Positions 52,902 to 64,000 of a DNA stretch of 64,000 nt are shown here, piece by piece. The translations under genes and the position numbers were made by a program. The stretch is from Pisolithus tinctorius (lineage: Eukaryota > Basidiomycota > Agaricomycetes > Boletales > Pisolithaceae): the NCBI GenBank assembly GCA_024663395.1, contig JANFAH010000050.1, positions 186,001 to 250,000 of the forward strand, read 5' to 3'. The notes beneath the pieces are model-generated. The model saw only the letters and a list, made by a program, of their open reading frames with translations, ran no database searches and had not been told where the DNA came from. Every line of letters begins with the position of its first letter. Position 1 is the first letter of the stretch.

Positions 52902-55900
52902 TCACTGTATGACATGAAAACATTTGCACCATTCCTTTCCATGGACCATCTGACTCAAGTCCAACTCTGTGCAACAACCTCTAGGAATGACTACTGTGGT
53001 CCCCATTGAATAAAATGGGTTTCTAAGTGCTGAGGGGATCCAAAGTAGCAGTTGTCCCTTTGGACCTCTGATCCAGCCATCATCATGTAACTCAACTAGT
53101 TGGCCCAGCATGCCCTCCTGTTGCATGAACCCATCAATGAGTAGATTGCTGTTATGCAGTGCATGTGAAGGATCAAATGAAAAGCAAATGGGATATCCCT
53201 TGACACCTGCACTTGTGTTAAGTGAAATAAGAATACATAAAGGGTAGACATACATACCACCTGCAGGGGGTGATGGATGAAGTACACTGGAGGGCTTGGA
53301 TGCCACCAGTGTCAACTTCTCATGGACACCAATCATTTTTGCATGGTGGTCAGCCTTCCAGACCCTCACAGTTTTGTCCCAGGAGCCTGAGACAATCCTC
53401 CACCTGTCAGGGGAGAATGCAACTGAATTGACTTCATCTGTATGGCCCTCAAGAGGGCTGCCAATCTGCACACCTCCCTCAACATCCCAGACCCTCACAG
53501 TCTTGTCCCAAGAACCTGAGATGATCCTCTTCCCATCAGGGGAGAATGCAACTGAACTAACACTACATGCATGGCCCTCAAGAGGGCTGCCAATCTGCAC
53601 ACCTCCCTCAGCATCCCACACCCTCACAGTCTTGTCCCAAGAGCCTGAGACAATCCTCTTCCCATCAGGGGAGAATGCAACAGAATTGACTCCAGAAGTA
53701 TGGCCCTCAAGAGGGCTGCCAATCTGCACACCTCTCTCAACATGCCAGACCCTTACAGTGCTGTCCCAAGAACCTGAGACAATCCTCTTCCCATCAGGGG
53801 ACCATGCAACTGAATTGACTCCAGAAGTATGGCCCCAAAGAGGGCTGCCAATCTGCACACCTCCCTCAACATCCCAAACCCTCACAGTGCTGTCCCTTGA
53901 GCCAGAGACAATCCTCTTCCCATCAATGGAGAATGCAACTGAATTGACTCCAGAAGTATGGCCCTCAAGAGGACTGCCAATCTGCACACCTCCCTCAACA
54001 TCCCAGACCCTCACAGTCTTGTCCAAAGAGCCTGACACAATCATCTTCCCATCAGGGGAGAATGCAACAGAATTGACTCCAAAAGTATGGCCCTCAAGAG
54101 GGCTGCCAATCTGCACACCTCCCTCAGCATCCCAGACCCTCACAGTGCTGTCCCAAGAGCCTGAGACAATCATCTTCCCATCAGGGGAGAATGTAACTGA
54201 ATTGACTGCATTTGTATGGCCCTCAAGAGTGCTGCCAATCTGCACACCTCTCTCAACATCCCAGACCCTCACAGTCTTGTCCAAAGAGCCTGAGACAATC
54301 CTCTTCCCATCAGGGGAGATTGCAACTGAACTAACTGCAGATCTATGGCCATGCAGTGACAGCTGTTCAACTGGCCACCCTTTCAAACCTCCTACAGCCA
54401 CTGCAGCAAGGCCTGTGAATTTTGGCAAGAGCATTGTTGATAACAACACATTGGGAGGAGTGAATGGCAATGCAGAAACATAAAGGTGTGGGGTGCTGTG
54501 CAATATCACACTGCCAAAGTTCTGAATCAACTTGATTCCATCTTCTACCAATGCCAATGTATCCTTGAAGGCATCTTGGCCCTTCATTGCTGTGTCAGAT
54601 GTCATCAAATGCTACATATGGAGTACTCACTTGGAGCCATATTGAAACAGTGGAAAGAGCATCCAGACCCTTTCCAACCATCCCCAGAAGGCTTATTATT
54701 TCCATCCAGAAGAGAATTCTTTCACTTCCAACAATAGTCTTCACCAAAACTGCAAGTGTCATGTCAAAAGCTGTCTTCTGCAGATGCTGGGCCCAGAATT
54801 GACTGGAGTAGGAGACATGGTGCGGAATGTTCTTTTTGATCCTCTTTCGCAGATCAGGAACATCAGCATTGGCCAGGTAAGAGCTTTCCAATCCACAGAC
54901 GTTGAATTGAAGGTTTTCATGGAGAATCTGCAATGTGGAAAAGGCCAGGTCTTTTGCATCAGGGGCGCCAATGAAATAGACACCACTCCGTGAACGATCC
55001 ATCAGGAAGTCATAGAACGATGCATGCAGCGGTCGGATAGGAGAAGACCTGTCAGTAATGCCACTCAATAGCGGCGCCATGCACTCAAGAACAGCAATTA
55101 TGTCATAATGATCCTTGCCAGGGAAGTGACTGCGCATCTTATTCAATGCGTCCATGTGCAGAGGTTCGAGGGTTAACATGATCTGCTGCATCACAGACCG
55201 GAACCGTGTCAGCGTGGTCTCGTCCTTGGAGATACTGTCTTCAAGAATCGCTCGGTACATGGCATCCAGCAATCCACCTCCTGAACGAAGATGCATGACA
55301 TTGTCGAAGCGTTCCTTGACCGATCCGTTCTTGGCTGCACTTGAGTTCAGGAATTCACAGGCCAGACGAGCCCATTCAAATAGACCCTCTGCCTTCTGGG
55401 AAATCCTATAAACTTCCGCAGACCCAATGCCCCGAAGATGGCCCATTCTTTTCATAATGTACAGTCTGATGTCACGTTCCGATGACCCTGCAGAGACGAC
55501 ATCTAACGAGGTCGCCCTGACATGCCGAGCAGAATTAAGGACATGCTCAATATCAGGCAATATGCGGGATGTTACGAGGATGCGGACGTTGCGAGGTAGG
55601 TCAGCAGTTTCAGCCGACGCAAGCACAGACAGCAGGTGCCTCCGTGATGGTTCCGGGCCACTTTCGTCCAACGCGTCGACAACGATGACCACATTCCCAA
55701 CGATATGATCCGAGATCTTATGCAATGGTTCCGAGATGAGTCGCTTCCACTGAAGTGCGATATCAGAGGTAGTCTTGAGAGCATCATCCTTCGCAACTGC
55801 ATCCGCCAAGGCTCGCCGAAAGGCAGGGTCACGTTCTGCGAGCTCGCACGAAACCGTCCTGAATACCCTTTCTTCGAGGTGCTCGGCCTGCCAGTCACGA

Positions 55901-57343
55901 GCGAAGCAAAAACAAGAACCGACCCCTCCAATGTCCTTGAACCACAGAGCAATCGTATGTGCAATAACAGATTTCCCTCTTCCAGCTTGCCCATGGAGCC
56001 AGAGAATGCGTGGCACATTTTCATCCGTATCATAGATCCAGTTAATAATGTCCGTGAGGACCTCTGTTCTAGTGCCATCGAGGCATCTCTTGGTCCACAT
56101 GAGACCCACACCTCGGGCACGGGCAAAACCATCCAAGTCCAGGTCTTCAAGTACGCGGAATGCATCAACCTTGACGCCCCGGTCTTCGTGGCGTCGGTAT
56201 TGTTGCATCAAGTCGTCTAGCATCTCGGTGTACGCAATAGAAACGTCGCACGCCTCATATTCTACGTCCTTCCCAGATCTCTTCCCTGATACCACGTTGC
56301 ATTAGCTCAGGTGGTGGGTAAGTGTGATTGACGTACAGAAGTCCTCAGTGGCAGAATAATTCTTAATGAACTGCACTGCACCACTCGTCATGAGCGCGAT
56401 CTTCGCGAAGGTTTCCCGCTTGCCCGATATTTCCTTGAGGATAGTTTCTTCCGTGAGGAATTCATAAACCTTTCTGACTGTCTCCAGGAGGCGGGAGACC
56501 CGCTCATCTAGGGTCTGTTGAACCACGAACGTCTAGGCACGACTACGTAAGATGCGGAATGCATACAAGAGTGAGAACTTACCTGAGAAATGGCTACTAA
56601 CATTCCCAGCGCCATACGGGCGTAGGGATGGATCTGGCACACGTATGCGGTCATCGGATGAATGCAGAAAAATAAACGCCTACCTTAGCAACGGTGGCAA
56701 CGACTTGATTGAAGTCTTTGAACGGTTTTAGGTACGTATCGGAGAAGCTTTGAGACTCGTCGATTGCGGTATTCGCACCAATCGCAAGGTCGACACCTGC
56801 TACGCCTGTATGCGTCACGGTATCCATGCCGGAGAGTGTCGACGATATGAAATCCATACTGCCGAAAGTTAGCTGACCAGCCGACCGCTGATTCTGTCCA
56901 GCAAGCATCTTCAGAGTCGTCGAAAGACTGAGATGACATAGACTACCTACTTCGTAGGTCAGAGCAACCTGGAATTGACCTCTTTGTGCAAAAGTCGCCC
57001 GACCAAGGTGTGTGTCAGCGGTCCCTCCCGTGACGGAAGTCAGCCCCTGAGAGGAATTGCCTGGCGCTTGAATATCAGAGGATAAACGCCCAGCAGTAGC
57101 CAGAGAAGGTCCTTGTGACTGATTTTTGTCCAATTGACATATACCATCGGAAGAAGAGTCGAAATTAGATGGATTTGCAAGGCTGGTGCGAGGTTTCTTT
57201 GACTGCTTGCCGACCATTGCGAAGAAATTAGTATTTTGACACATACCATCGCTAGAGAAGATTAGAGGGCATACCGAAGTGGGAAAAGAGCTGGATGGGT
57301 CAGCAGGGCCGGAGCGACGTCTCTTCAACTGATCACTGTCCAT
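52902..57343 (-). CDS. NLR protein: NACHT NTPase with eight WD40 repeats
   Basis: Exons on the minus strand that keep frame: 57343-56684, 56633-56583, 56532-56337, 56285-54631 and 54581-52902 (a further 54-nt in-frame intron is possible near 53205-53260). Introns are 49-51 nt; the last has a less usual AAG acceptor. Product about 1400 aa: an N-terminal region with no recognised effector domain, a helical linker (HPYARMALGMLVAISQ, then FLTEETILKEISGKRETFAK), a NACHT domain with P-loop GQAGRGKS (about 55970-55995) and Walker B VVIVVDALDE (about 55664-55692), then eight WD40 repeats of 43 aa and a C-terminal part with LLLWIPS...SQMVHGKEWCKC. Fungal NLRs of this layout act in non-self recognition and programmed cell death. 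No stop interrupts any exon, although the WD40 half lies in CpG-free DNA. Confidence 0.88.
53340..54372 (-). repeat. eight 129-bp WD40 repeats
   Basis: Eight consecutive 129-bp units with consensus LEGHT..VNSVAFSPDGKR then IVSGSWD.TVRVWD..GGVQIGSP. Units differ mainly at a few codons after GHT and after SGS, the places usually variable in repeat-recognition WD40 domains. High internal similarity suggests recent amplification or conversion. Confidence 0.92.
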
Positions 57344-57817
57344 TGACAATCAAGAATGTATTTCGTATGAGGTTCGTGAGTTCGAATTGACGTTGAGAGT
57401 GTCAAGTTACGGAGGAGAAGTGAAACTGAGTGAAGGCTGTGGGAGCGCTGGTGAGCGCCAGCTGGCACAGCAGACACTCATCATGCAGACTTCTATCGTG
57501 GAACAGGAGCTGACCTAACGAATCAGCGCCGAACTGGTGTGGTCAGCAGCGCTGCCACATCACACCGGTCCCAGACATCGCTGCTTCGTGTCTACTTGCT
57601 GAGAAGTATTCGGACGTATTAGACGGACGGCCAGTAGCGCAACAAGCTCCTGATCGCGCACACCACCTACTATGTGATACTTCTCACAGCCTTCGCCCAC
57701 TGCCTCCCCACTCCACGACCGGTAGTCGGAAGAGTATTAGGTCACTCAAAGTGGGTGCCTACCCCGCTGCCGCCGCCTACCCCCACAGCTAATTTGTGGG
57801 TATTCTTGTTGTAGGAT
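57344..57817. other. 5' flank of NLR gene
   Basis: About 470 bp of normal-CpG sequence between the NLR start and the deaminase-tail copy. It holds whatever promoter the NLR gene uses; no TATA box or repeat was recognised. Confidence 0.45.
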
Positions 57818-58706
57818 TTACCCGTGGTAGTAGCTGCATCTCCGACGATCCCAGCACCGGATGTTTTGGTCTCCGCCTCAGACAGTCTCCCCCGGATGCA
57901 TGCGTCCTGAAACGGGTTACGAGACTAACGTCCTCGAAATTCCCATTGTTTCCGGTTCTCTTCTTGCTTTTGTTCCCGTTCATGTCCCTTTCCGGTTGAG
58001 TGTACCCCATGTAGAACTAGCCAATATTGCCTGTACTATCCATTGTTATGTCGGGTCTGTAAAATGGATGTCAAAGGAATTCTAGTGTATGGTGTTGGTT
58101 AGTGAAGTTTGTCTGTGTTCACGACTTGACATCCGAAGTCACTCAGGCATATGCCCTCGGGATACCCGGTCGTATTGTCCACGAAAAGGAATGACGGGCG
58201 GCTCTCTGTACTACTTTCCATAGTTAACAAATATCAAAAAGCGCCAAGCAGGAGTGTCGGTGCCCACCTGATGCCCAAGTTCGCTTCGAGGTCTCGAACC
58301 CACATGCGAAACTGATTTATAAATTTATAAATGCAAGTATGTAGTTGGGGCTCAGCTGTCGATTCGTCAAGCACAAACACCGTATGGTCCCGGACTCACT
58401 CGAGGGGAAGAGCAAGGCATATTACTACCCAAGGAGCCCAAGGCTTCTTGCATTGACGACTTCACGCGAGGTGACGGCGACTATTATTTCCCAGAGGATG
58501 AGTGAGGACGGGGACGTGTGAATTACTTGGTCTCATCTGAACACCTATGACATCTCGTGTGGCCATAAACGACAACGGGCCCTACGCAATAAAATCAGCG
58601 AAATAGAAGGGAACTGTTCCGATTTGCTAAATCGTCTAGTTGCCGTTGAGTGCAAGACTGCCAACGACGGTCAGCGATCACGAACCTACGGTGAGAGAGA
58701 CTCCAA
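57818..58706 (+). repeat. CpG-normal copy of the deaminase-gene 3' end and flank
   Basis: Begins TTACCCGTGG-TAGTAGCTGC, matching the last codons of the decayed deaminase at 26425, and runs collinear with 26430-26563 and then 43975-44715. Only the extreme 3' end of coding sequence remains. It shows the gypsy-3 target site without the insertion and keeps the CG dinucleotides lost in the other copy. Confidence 0.88.
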
Positions 58707-58972
58707 GATGCGGCTCGTTGGTATCGTCAGCATATGCAAAACGCAGATAGACGTATGTCGTCTGATGTGACCATGACCCAGCCTTCGAAATCGGACAGCA
58801 ACGTCTCCACAAAGTCGAACAGAGTGCGCTTGAAAGATGGAGTTCTCCTTGACTGACATGATAGACGCTGGAACCATCGAATTCAACATAAGTTACAGAC
58901 ATGCACACAGCACAAAAAAATCACAGAAACTCAGGAAAACTCGGGACACGTACGTACGGAGTGTAAACCTTG

Positions 58973-60214
58973 CTACAGAAACCCACCACTCTTGCCCGTT
59001 CCAAACCTGTCCCCAAGGGCTCTCGCCTCTCTCAACATTTGCTTTCTTTGTTTCTCGTCCATGAGACGACCCCCGACTGACATGTCGCGTGAATGATCCC
59101 ATATGGCGGCTGGTTCCTCGCCGGCGTCGCCTTTCTTCTGCGCCTCGCGCTCCATATGCGAATTGACCAATGCGGCACCCCGAACTCTGCGCTGTAATAA
59201 CATCATCGCATCAGAACAATGGATAATAAAGAGATAGGGCGAAACGCCGATAGATAAACATACAGTATGCTCTTCGACGCCCCTCCGAATCTCTTCATCC
59301 CTCTTTTTCTTCTTCCTCGCATCCTCAGGGTCTTCTACGGGCTCTGCATTCGCTGCCTTCCGTTTCCGACCAGACACTTCGTCTGCGAGACGTTGTTGCC
59401 GTTCGGCGGGGGTTTCTGTCCAGAGGGAGCTGTCGACGTCGCGGCCTTGGCCAGAACTTCGCCCGAACTGGCGGGCTTTTAGTTTGGTGGGGTCGAGTGC
59501 TGTTGGGATGTTATTGATGAGATTGGAGGTTTGGTGCGTGGGTGGAATACGGCAGGACGGGGACACAGCAAGACCGCGTACAGTAAGGTAGGATAGTGTA
59601 CCCACAATACCCTCTACACTGACCGGCCCCGCAAATAAAAGAAAGTAAACGAACTACTCACATGTCAGCAAATCCCCACTCTTGGGTGGAACAAGCATCC
59701 ACTCCTCTCTCTCCAACTTCTTAGGTTTCTTGGCCTCCTCCACATTCTTCCGTCTCCTCTCCTCCCTCTCGAGGAATTCCTCCACAGCCGAATTTCCTTC
59801 GTTGGGGGCGTTGGCAGAAGTAAAATGTGCTGGAGGAGGTCGGGGGCCTACTTCAGAGTCTGAGTCCCCGTCTGAATAGTCTGAATAACAAGACGGTCCA
59901 GCGCGAGTTTTTGTTTCAGAAGGACCGACGGTGGGGAATGCAGGCCCATATACTCTTCTGGCACCTGCAATCGAAGGGGCCGGAGCACTCGACGAAGACC
60001 GTGAGCCTGATGCCGACTTCTCGGTAGACACAGTTGCGGAGTACGGTGCAACCGGACCCTTGGGTGGCAGAGACGGACCAGTTTTAGTTCGCGCAGTTGT
60101 CAGGTCGGGTGGCAGCGCTGGCATGTAATCATCTTCGTCTGAGTCGTCGTCAGCGGTGGCAGATACAGTTGGAAGTAGATGAGATGGAATTTGAGGACCA
60201 ATGGACTCTGACAT
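58973..60214 (-). CDS. GPALPP1-like protein (DUF3752 family)
   Basis: Three exons: 60214-59662, 59499 to about 59260, and about 59203-58973 (stop 58975-58973); introns GT-AG, phase 1 at the first. The N-terminus carries the repeated GPxxPP-type motifs of the family: IGPQIPSHLLP, MPALPPD, GPSLPPKGP, YGPAFP and GPRPPP. The middle part has REEWMLVPPKS, then LDPTKLKARQF and WTETPAERQQRLADE. The C-terminus RLMDEKQRKQMLREARALGD then RFGTGKSGGFL is the DUF3752 end. Predicted soluble, charged and low-complexity; cellular role poorly known. This is the intact parent of the fragments at 7175, 11735, 14640 and 15555. Tandem with the CHS7-like gene, 225 bp downstream of it. Confidence 0.88.
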
Positions 60215-60438
60215 GGCGGTTCCGTTGTATAATACATGACTTGTATGTTCTCTAATTACTACTTCGCAAACAATTCGGAAGGACAGGGTCACCAATCGCA
60301 ACTCAACGTAAGTCTACAGCTCAGCTTGTAATGCACATCGTAAACCAAAGGAGGGGATCATTAAACGACGTCCGTGTCGTCGTACTTAGCTTAAACTTAT
60401 CCAGGTCCATCCCCCCAAAGGTCACCGAAAAAAAGTCT

Positions 60439-61820
60439 TCAATACCGGTCTGATGTAGGCGGGTAACCTCGTTGTGCACCTCCGTATCCCCCCTGCGAGT
60501 ACCCTCCTCCTGCTCCACCTTTGCCTCCCCCGCCATAATAATATTGCCCACCGCTCACGCCACCAACCAAACTCGCCGCGGTACCACCCGTATGATAATT
60601 GCTTGTCGTGTCTTCTTCGAAATCCGCGGCAACGGGCGCCGTTAGCAGCGGATCTTTGACTTCCCAGACAGCAGCCTTGGATCCGACCGAGAACTCCAGA
60701 TCCTCCCGCTACGTGGCCGACGGACGAACGAAAGTAGAATGATCGCAGAAACAGACAAGACAACGTAAGTACGAATGTTGGATGCGAGATCAGTGGCGTT
60801 TGACACGTACCGTGATACTGTCCCAATATTTGTACACCATCATAACGCTCAGGAGAACACAGAGCGTAAAGAAGAAGAGTCCATCGAGATAGTGCTTGAT
60901 GGCATTACAAATGGTGACGCTGAAAGCGAAGAGAAGGACTTGGGCGATAGTGTAGAATGCAATGCCGAAAATGATATCGCCCAGTGGCCAGCGGTCGTCC
61001 AAGGTCCGGAACACAAGGACAAGTTGGGACAGTGTGTACGTCGTGACACAGAAGATGGGCCAAATGAGGTATACGATAAACAGAGCAGTGGTCTTGGTTG
61101 GGGAAAAACCGATAAAGGAATTGAAGGTTGCAATGGCGATGAGGAATGAGACTCCGAAGATGAAAAGGCACGATAATCGGAGGAACTGAAGAGGGGAGCG
61201 GTGTCAGAAACGTAAACGTAATTACAAAGAACCACTGGAGGAAACCAACCCATAGCGAGAGAGGGGTGCCGTCTTCTGCGAACTGGAACCCGACAAAGCC
61301 GTTTATCAGAAGACAGCAGTATGCAGCTGCAATGAGACCTGTGTAAACAGCAGCAAACCACTACGGGTTTTCCTCGGTGAGCGTGCCACGTCCAGATCCG
61401 ACAATAGTATTCGACGCTTACGGGATAGCTAACGTTGGCCGTTGGTATGATTCCAGAGTCGAGAAACATCGCAAGCAGTTCGATAACCATGTACAACCAG
61501 AAGAACATGACGATTTCCTTACGACCAACTGCGGTGTACTTGGAACGGATGTGATAGATCATGATCGCAGTCATGATAATGGCGACGATGTGAACGAAGC
61601 ATGTTGCTGAATAATTGCGGTCACAGAAGGTGAGGATCCAAGGGAGAGAGAGTCGGGACAGGAAGAACTTACATGGTTGGAAGATGAGCGTGGACCCGAT
61701 TTGCACGTTGCGAGAATAACAATTGGGTTCGATGCCTTGACCAGATGCGCCCAACAGCGGGCAGATGACTAGCGCAGCGGTGCTACATACGCCATCGAAG
61801 GACCCAAAACTGATACCCAT
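60439..61820 (-). CDS. CHS7: chitin synthase export chaperone, CHS7 family
   Basis: Multi-exon gene; exon 1 61820-61673 ([35 protein letters not shown]), exon 2 from 61606 ([44 protein letters not shown]), then exons with [51 protein letters not shown] and [20 protein letters not shown], and a last exon (about 60715-60439) with [20 protein letters not shown] and a Gly/Tyr-rich tail. About seven hydrophobic segments, as in Chs7, an ER membrane protein that lets chitin synthase leave the ER. Splice sites leave an open frame throughout. The Gly/Tyr-rich C-terminus is family-variable. Looks intact and single-copy. Confidence 0.92.
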
Positions 61821-61935
61821 TTCTCAGGGGAATAGCAGCCTTAGGCAGAGCTTTATAGTATTTGACTGCAGGATGTCAACGTCGTCGAAGGATCTTGGGT
61901 TGAGCGAGAGCGTGCGTGTCAGTGGCAAAGAGTGA

Positions 61936-62094
61936 ATGAAAAAAGTTGGAAATATCCCAGACAAAAAGTCCTTCGATAATAAGGTCGACGTCGTTGCCAA
62001 AGACGCTGAGCAGAAGGGGCCAGCCGCCGACTCCAATGAGTTCGATATGGATTCCACTGCAACGACGGCCCGCGACGGGGCTGCGTGCAATTAG
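61936..62094 (+). CDS. possible small charged protein, 52 aa
   Basis: ATG at 61936, stop at 62092-62094: MKKVGNIPDKKSFDNKVDVV, then an acidic Ala/Thr-rich end. It lies 115 bp from the CHS7-like start, in divergent orientation. Hydrophilic, no motif. It could be a real small gene, an exon, or chance. Confidence 0.25.
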   Translation: MKKVGNIPDKKSFDNKVDVVAKDAEQKGPAADSNEFDMDSTATTARDGAACN

Positions 62095-64000
62095 TTACCA
62101 CGCCACACACACAACCTCACCGCCATCATCCCACACGACGTCGAGTCGTTCTCATCAAGTATGTACAGCGTAAATAAATGAGCCAGACGATGTCACTCTG
62201 CATCGACTTCTAGCTTGCGACAAGTTCTACTTAAGTCCACTCATCATCACGTCAAAAATGACCCTTCCAACTTTGATATTGTACTGAGTATAGCCCTGGA
62301 TCAAACAGCATTCTGTGCCAGAAATTAATTATCAGGCATCAATACAGCTCCGTAGGAACATGGAACATCTATCGACAACGAAACGAAACTGATTCTCGGA
62401 GATTCACCCCATCGCCACAGCACTCGGTATTACCAAGTATCCGAGCTACGTCGAAGTTCCCCCGCACCTATGCATCGACTTTCGTCCCGAGACAGCTTCC
62501 CTTCCTAAACACGCCGTTAAGTAACATCGTCGCAAGAAAACAAAAAAATCGGCTGCCACGCTTTGCCACGCTGGCACGAAGCAGACCTCACAGCCACACT
62601 TGAGACCTCCGGGTAAGGCACGTCGGGGTCGTGCCTAAACTTGCGAGCAGTCCGAGACCCCGAATAACCCCATATTGGGATTCTCACATACAGATGCGGA
62701 GGGAGGGGGAGATGGATCCGCGGACCTTGGACGCCCGAAACCCCCTGTTTCAATTCTCTCTCGTACAGCGGTGATGCTGACCGGGGTCGAGTACTCCACC
62801 TCAAGAAGTTGCAGAACCGCCACCGTCACCATCGGCAGTACTCGTGACGCACCATCATCCGACGGGTACGTCCAAGAATCTTAGTGAAATTAAATATCCG
62901 TCTGTATGGAGTTTTTCCCTGGAACCGGAACGAAACATGACATCGTGGCTTCCATGACAGATGGGCGCGGCGACTTACCTCTTTCCTTGCCTTGGGCTTA
63001 CCTGCTGATTCCAACAGGCCGTGAGATCTGTATAGCCTGCACATACGCAAAGCGGCATCCCATGAGTCCGCCATCGACCGAACTTATCCACTCCAAAATC
63101 AACTCGGAACCAAAGAAGAATAAGAATAAGAAAGAAAGACCAGACGCGACTATATTCGGCTGGCGTAAATGTGGAGCCGCCTCACCTCGAACTTTCCCAA
63201 CTCAACGTTGCACGCAAGTCCGAATCCCAGACTATCCATCGAAAACCGTATCGATCGATGGAGTGACTTCATCGCATACGTATATATGGCGTATTAGCTC
63301 ATCGATTTTGATCAGGGACTTGAAAGTACGAATGGCACAAACATCACCTATATGGAACGTGCGACTCCTTGATGGCCTGAAACGTTGGTACGCAGGCGTG
63401 ATCCAAGTGGCTCCTGTGGATCCTCAATCTGTTCGTATGACTCAGGGATGACTCGTTCGAGCTATCGACCCGTTCTTTGGCGCATCGCTTTTGTCGTGGT
63501 ACCCGATGGCGATATGAAAGGCCCATCGATATCGATCCTCTTGAAACGTTTTCTGTTGGCCACCATCGATATTGTTTGCTGTATACAGGACACATTCCAA
63601 ATACGATCAGACGTGGAATCATACTTGGTCTTCCGATGCAAATTTGGATGATCCAAATATTCACCTTCGTTCATGTTCGACCAAGGATCACTGGCACTTG
63701 ACAACGACGCAAAGATTTGCAATTGTATTGTGGCGGTGAGGTATTGAAGACCAAGACCCAGCTCCAGCACACCGGCACTGCGCTGGCTCCGAGTCGACGA
63801 ACAGAACCACGCGCCAGGGGCAAATTGGCATAAAAGCCCAGAATCGGGATTAGTACATATCTGTGGAATACTATCCCCATATTAACCCTCACCATCTCAG
63901 CAGGAACTCAACCACGGCTGCCGGATATAGCGTCGGTAGTGGTAGTTCTCTTATTCGTCGATTTCCCGATTGAATGGGTGGTTGCGGAAAGCCCACCCAT
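62095..64000. other. no recognised gene (1.9 kb)
   Basis: Normal CpG frequency, several ORFs under 190 codons on both strands, none with a domain I recognise. The largest (62906-63451, plus) has a Lys/Asn-rich run and no conserved motif. A perfect 8-bp inverted repeat, ATGGGTGG...CCACCCAT, ends exactly at the window edge (63974-64000). Confidence 0.5.

Larger units (their letters stand above)
49254..54815. other. CpG-depleted block, part 3
   Basis: I count three CG dinucleotides (near 49865, 50976 and 51638) in about 5.6 kb. The right edge is sharp: CG reappears at 54822 and is frequent thereafter. The edge falls inside the NLR gene. Confidence 0.87.

Noticed and set aside
53340..54372. Regular repeats as a CRISPR-like array
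   Set aside because: The 129-bp units are coding WD40 repeats without unique spacers, and the organism is eukaryotic.
53296..54483. 395-aa plus-strand ORF
   Set aside because: It is the reverse complement of the WD40 repeats. The repeat period keeps an antisense frame open, and the sense strand has clear WD40 signatures.
54582..54630. Frameshift between the NACHT and WD40 halves of the NLR
   Set aside because: A 49-nt intron (GTGAGT...GAAG) joins the frames in phase 0. The acceptor is uncommon but the length fits the gene's other introns.
62906..63451. 181-aa plus ORF near the right end
   Set aside because: No conserved motif, low-complexity Lys/Asn run, no splice context or neighbour support.

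Overview
The window looks like genomic DNA of a filamentous basidiomycete (Agaricomycetes). The evidence is short GT-AG introns of about 50-60 nt, a CHS7-type chaperone, fungal NLR and HET genes, an expanded OTT_1508-like deaminase family, and layered Ty3/gypsy, LINE and Tc1/mariner elements. The order or genus cannot be fixed from the sequence alone.

Layout. 1-7169: 3' part of a Ty3/gypsy chromovirus with its 3' LTR, cut by the left window edge. 7170-16735: a cluster of OTT_1508-like deaminase genes (an intact-looking fused gene at 7620-10402 and a second copy at 12138-13649), interleaved with broken copies of a GPALPP1-like (DUF3752) gene. 16832-20959: a multi-exon WD40-TPR-HET gene. 21175-54815: a large block almost free of CpG. 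It holds a tRNA-derived sequence, a LINE gag remnant, a decayed deaminase-MYND gene, Tc1/mariner pieces and an unrecognised gene. It is split by a triple nest of LTR elements: gypsy-3 (26564-43974) contains gypsy-2 (27507-38484, minus strand), whose LTR contains a solo LTR (37242-38145). A second copy of that solo LTR lies at 48351-49253. 52902-57343 (minus): a full NACHT-WD40 NLR gene whose WD40 half lies inside the CpG-free block. 57818-58706: a copy of the deaminase 3' flank. 58973-60214 (minus): the intact GPALPP1-like gene. 60439-61820 (minus): a CHS7-like chitin synthase export chaperone. 62095-64000: nothing recognised.

How it fits together. The right end (GPALPP1-like plus CHS7-like) looks like ordinary housekeeping DNA. 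The rest looks like an accessory region in which a deaminase/GPALPP1 module was duplicated repeatedly next to two non-self-recognition-type genes (HET and NLR), and then eroded by CpG transitions and retroelement insertion. The most notable points are the spliced deaminase fusion gene, the about 15 kb CpG-free block with sharp edges (one inside the NLR gene), the pairs of in-window copies that show CpG-specific transitions, and the antisense spliced gene carried by gypsy-2. All alignments and counts were made by eye.
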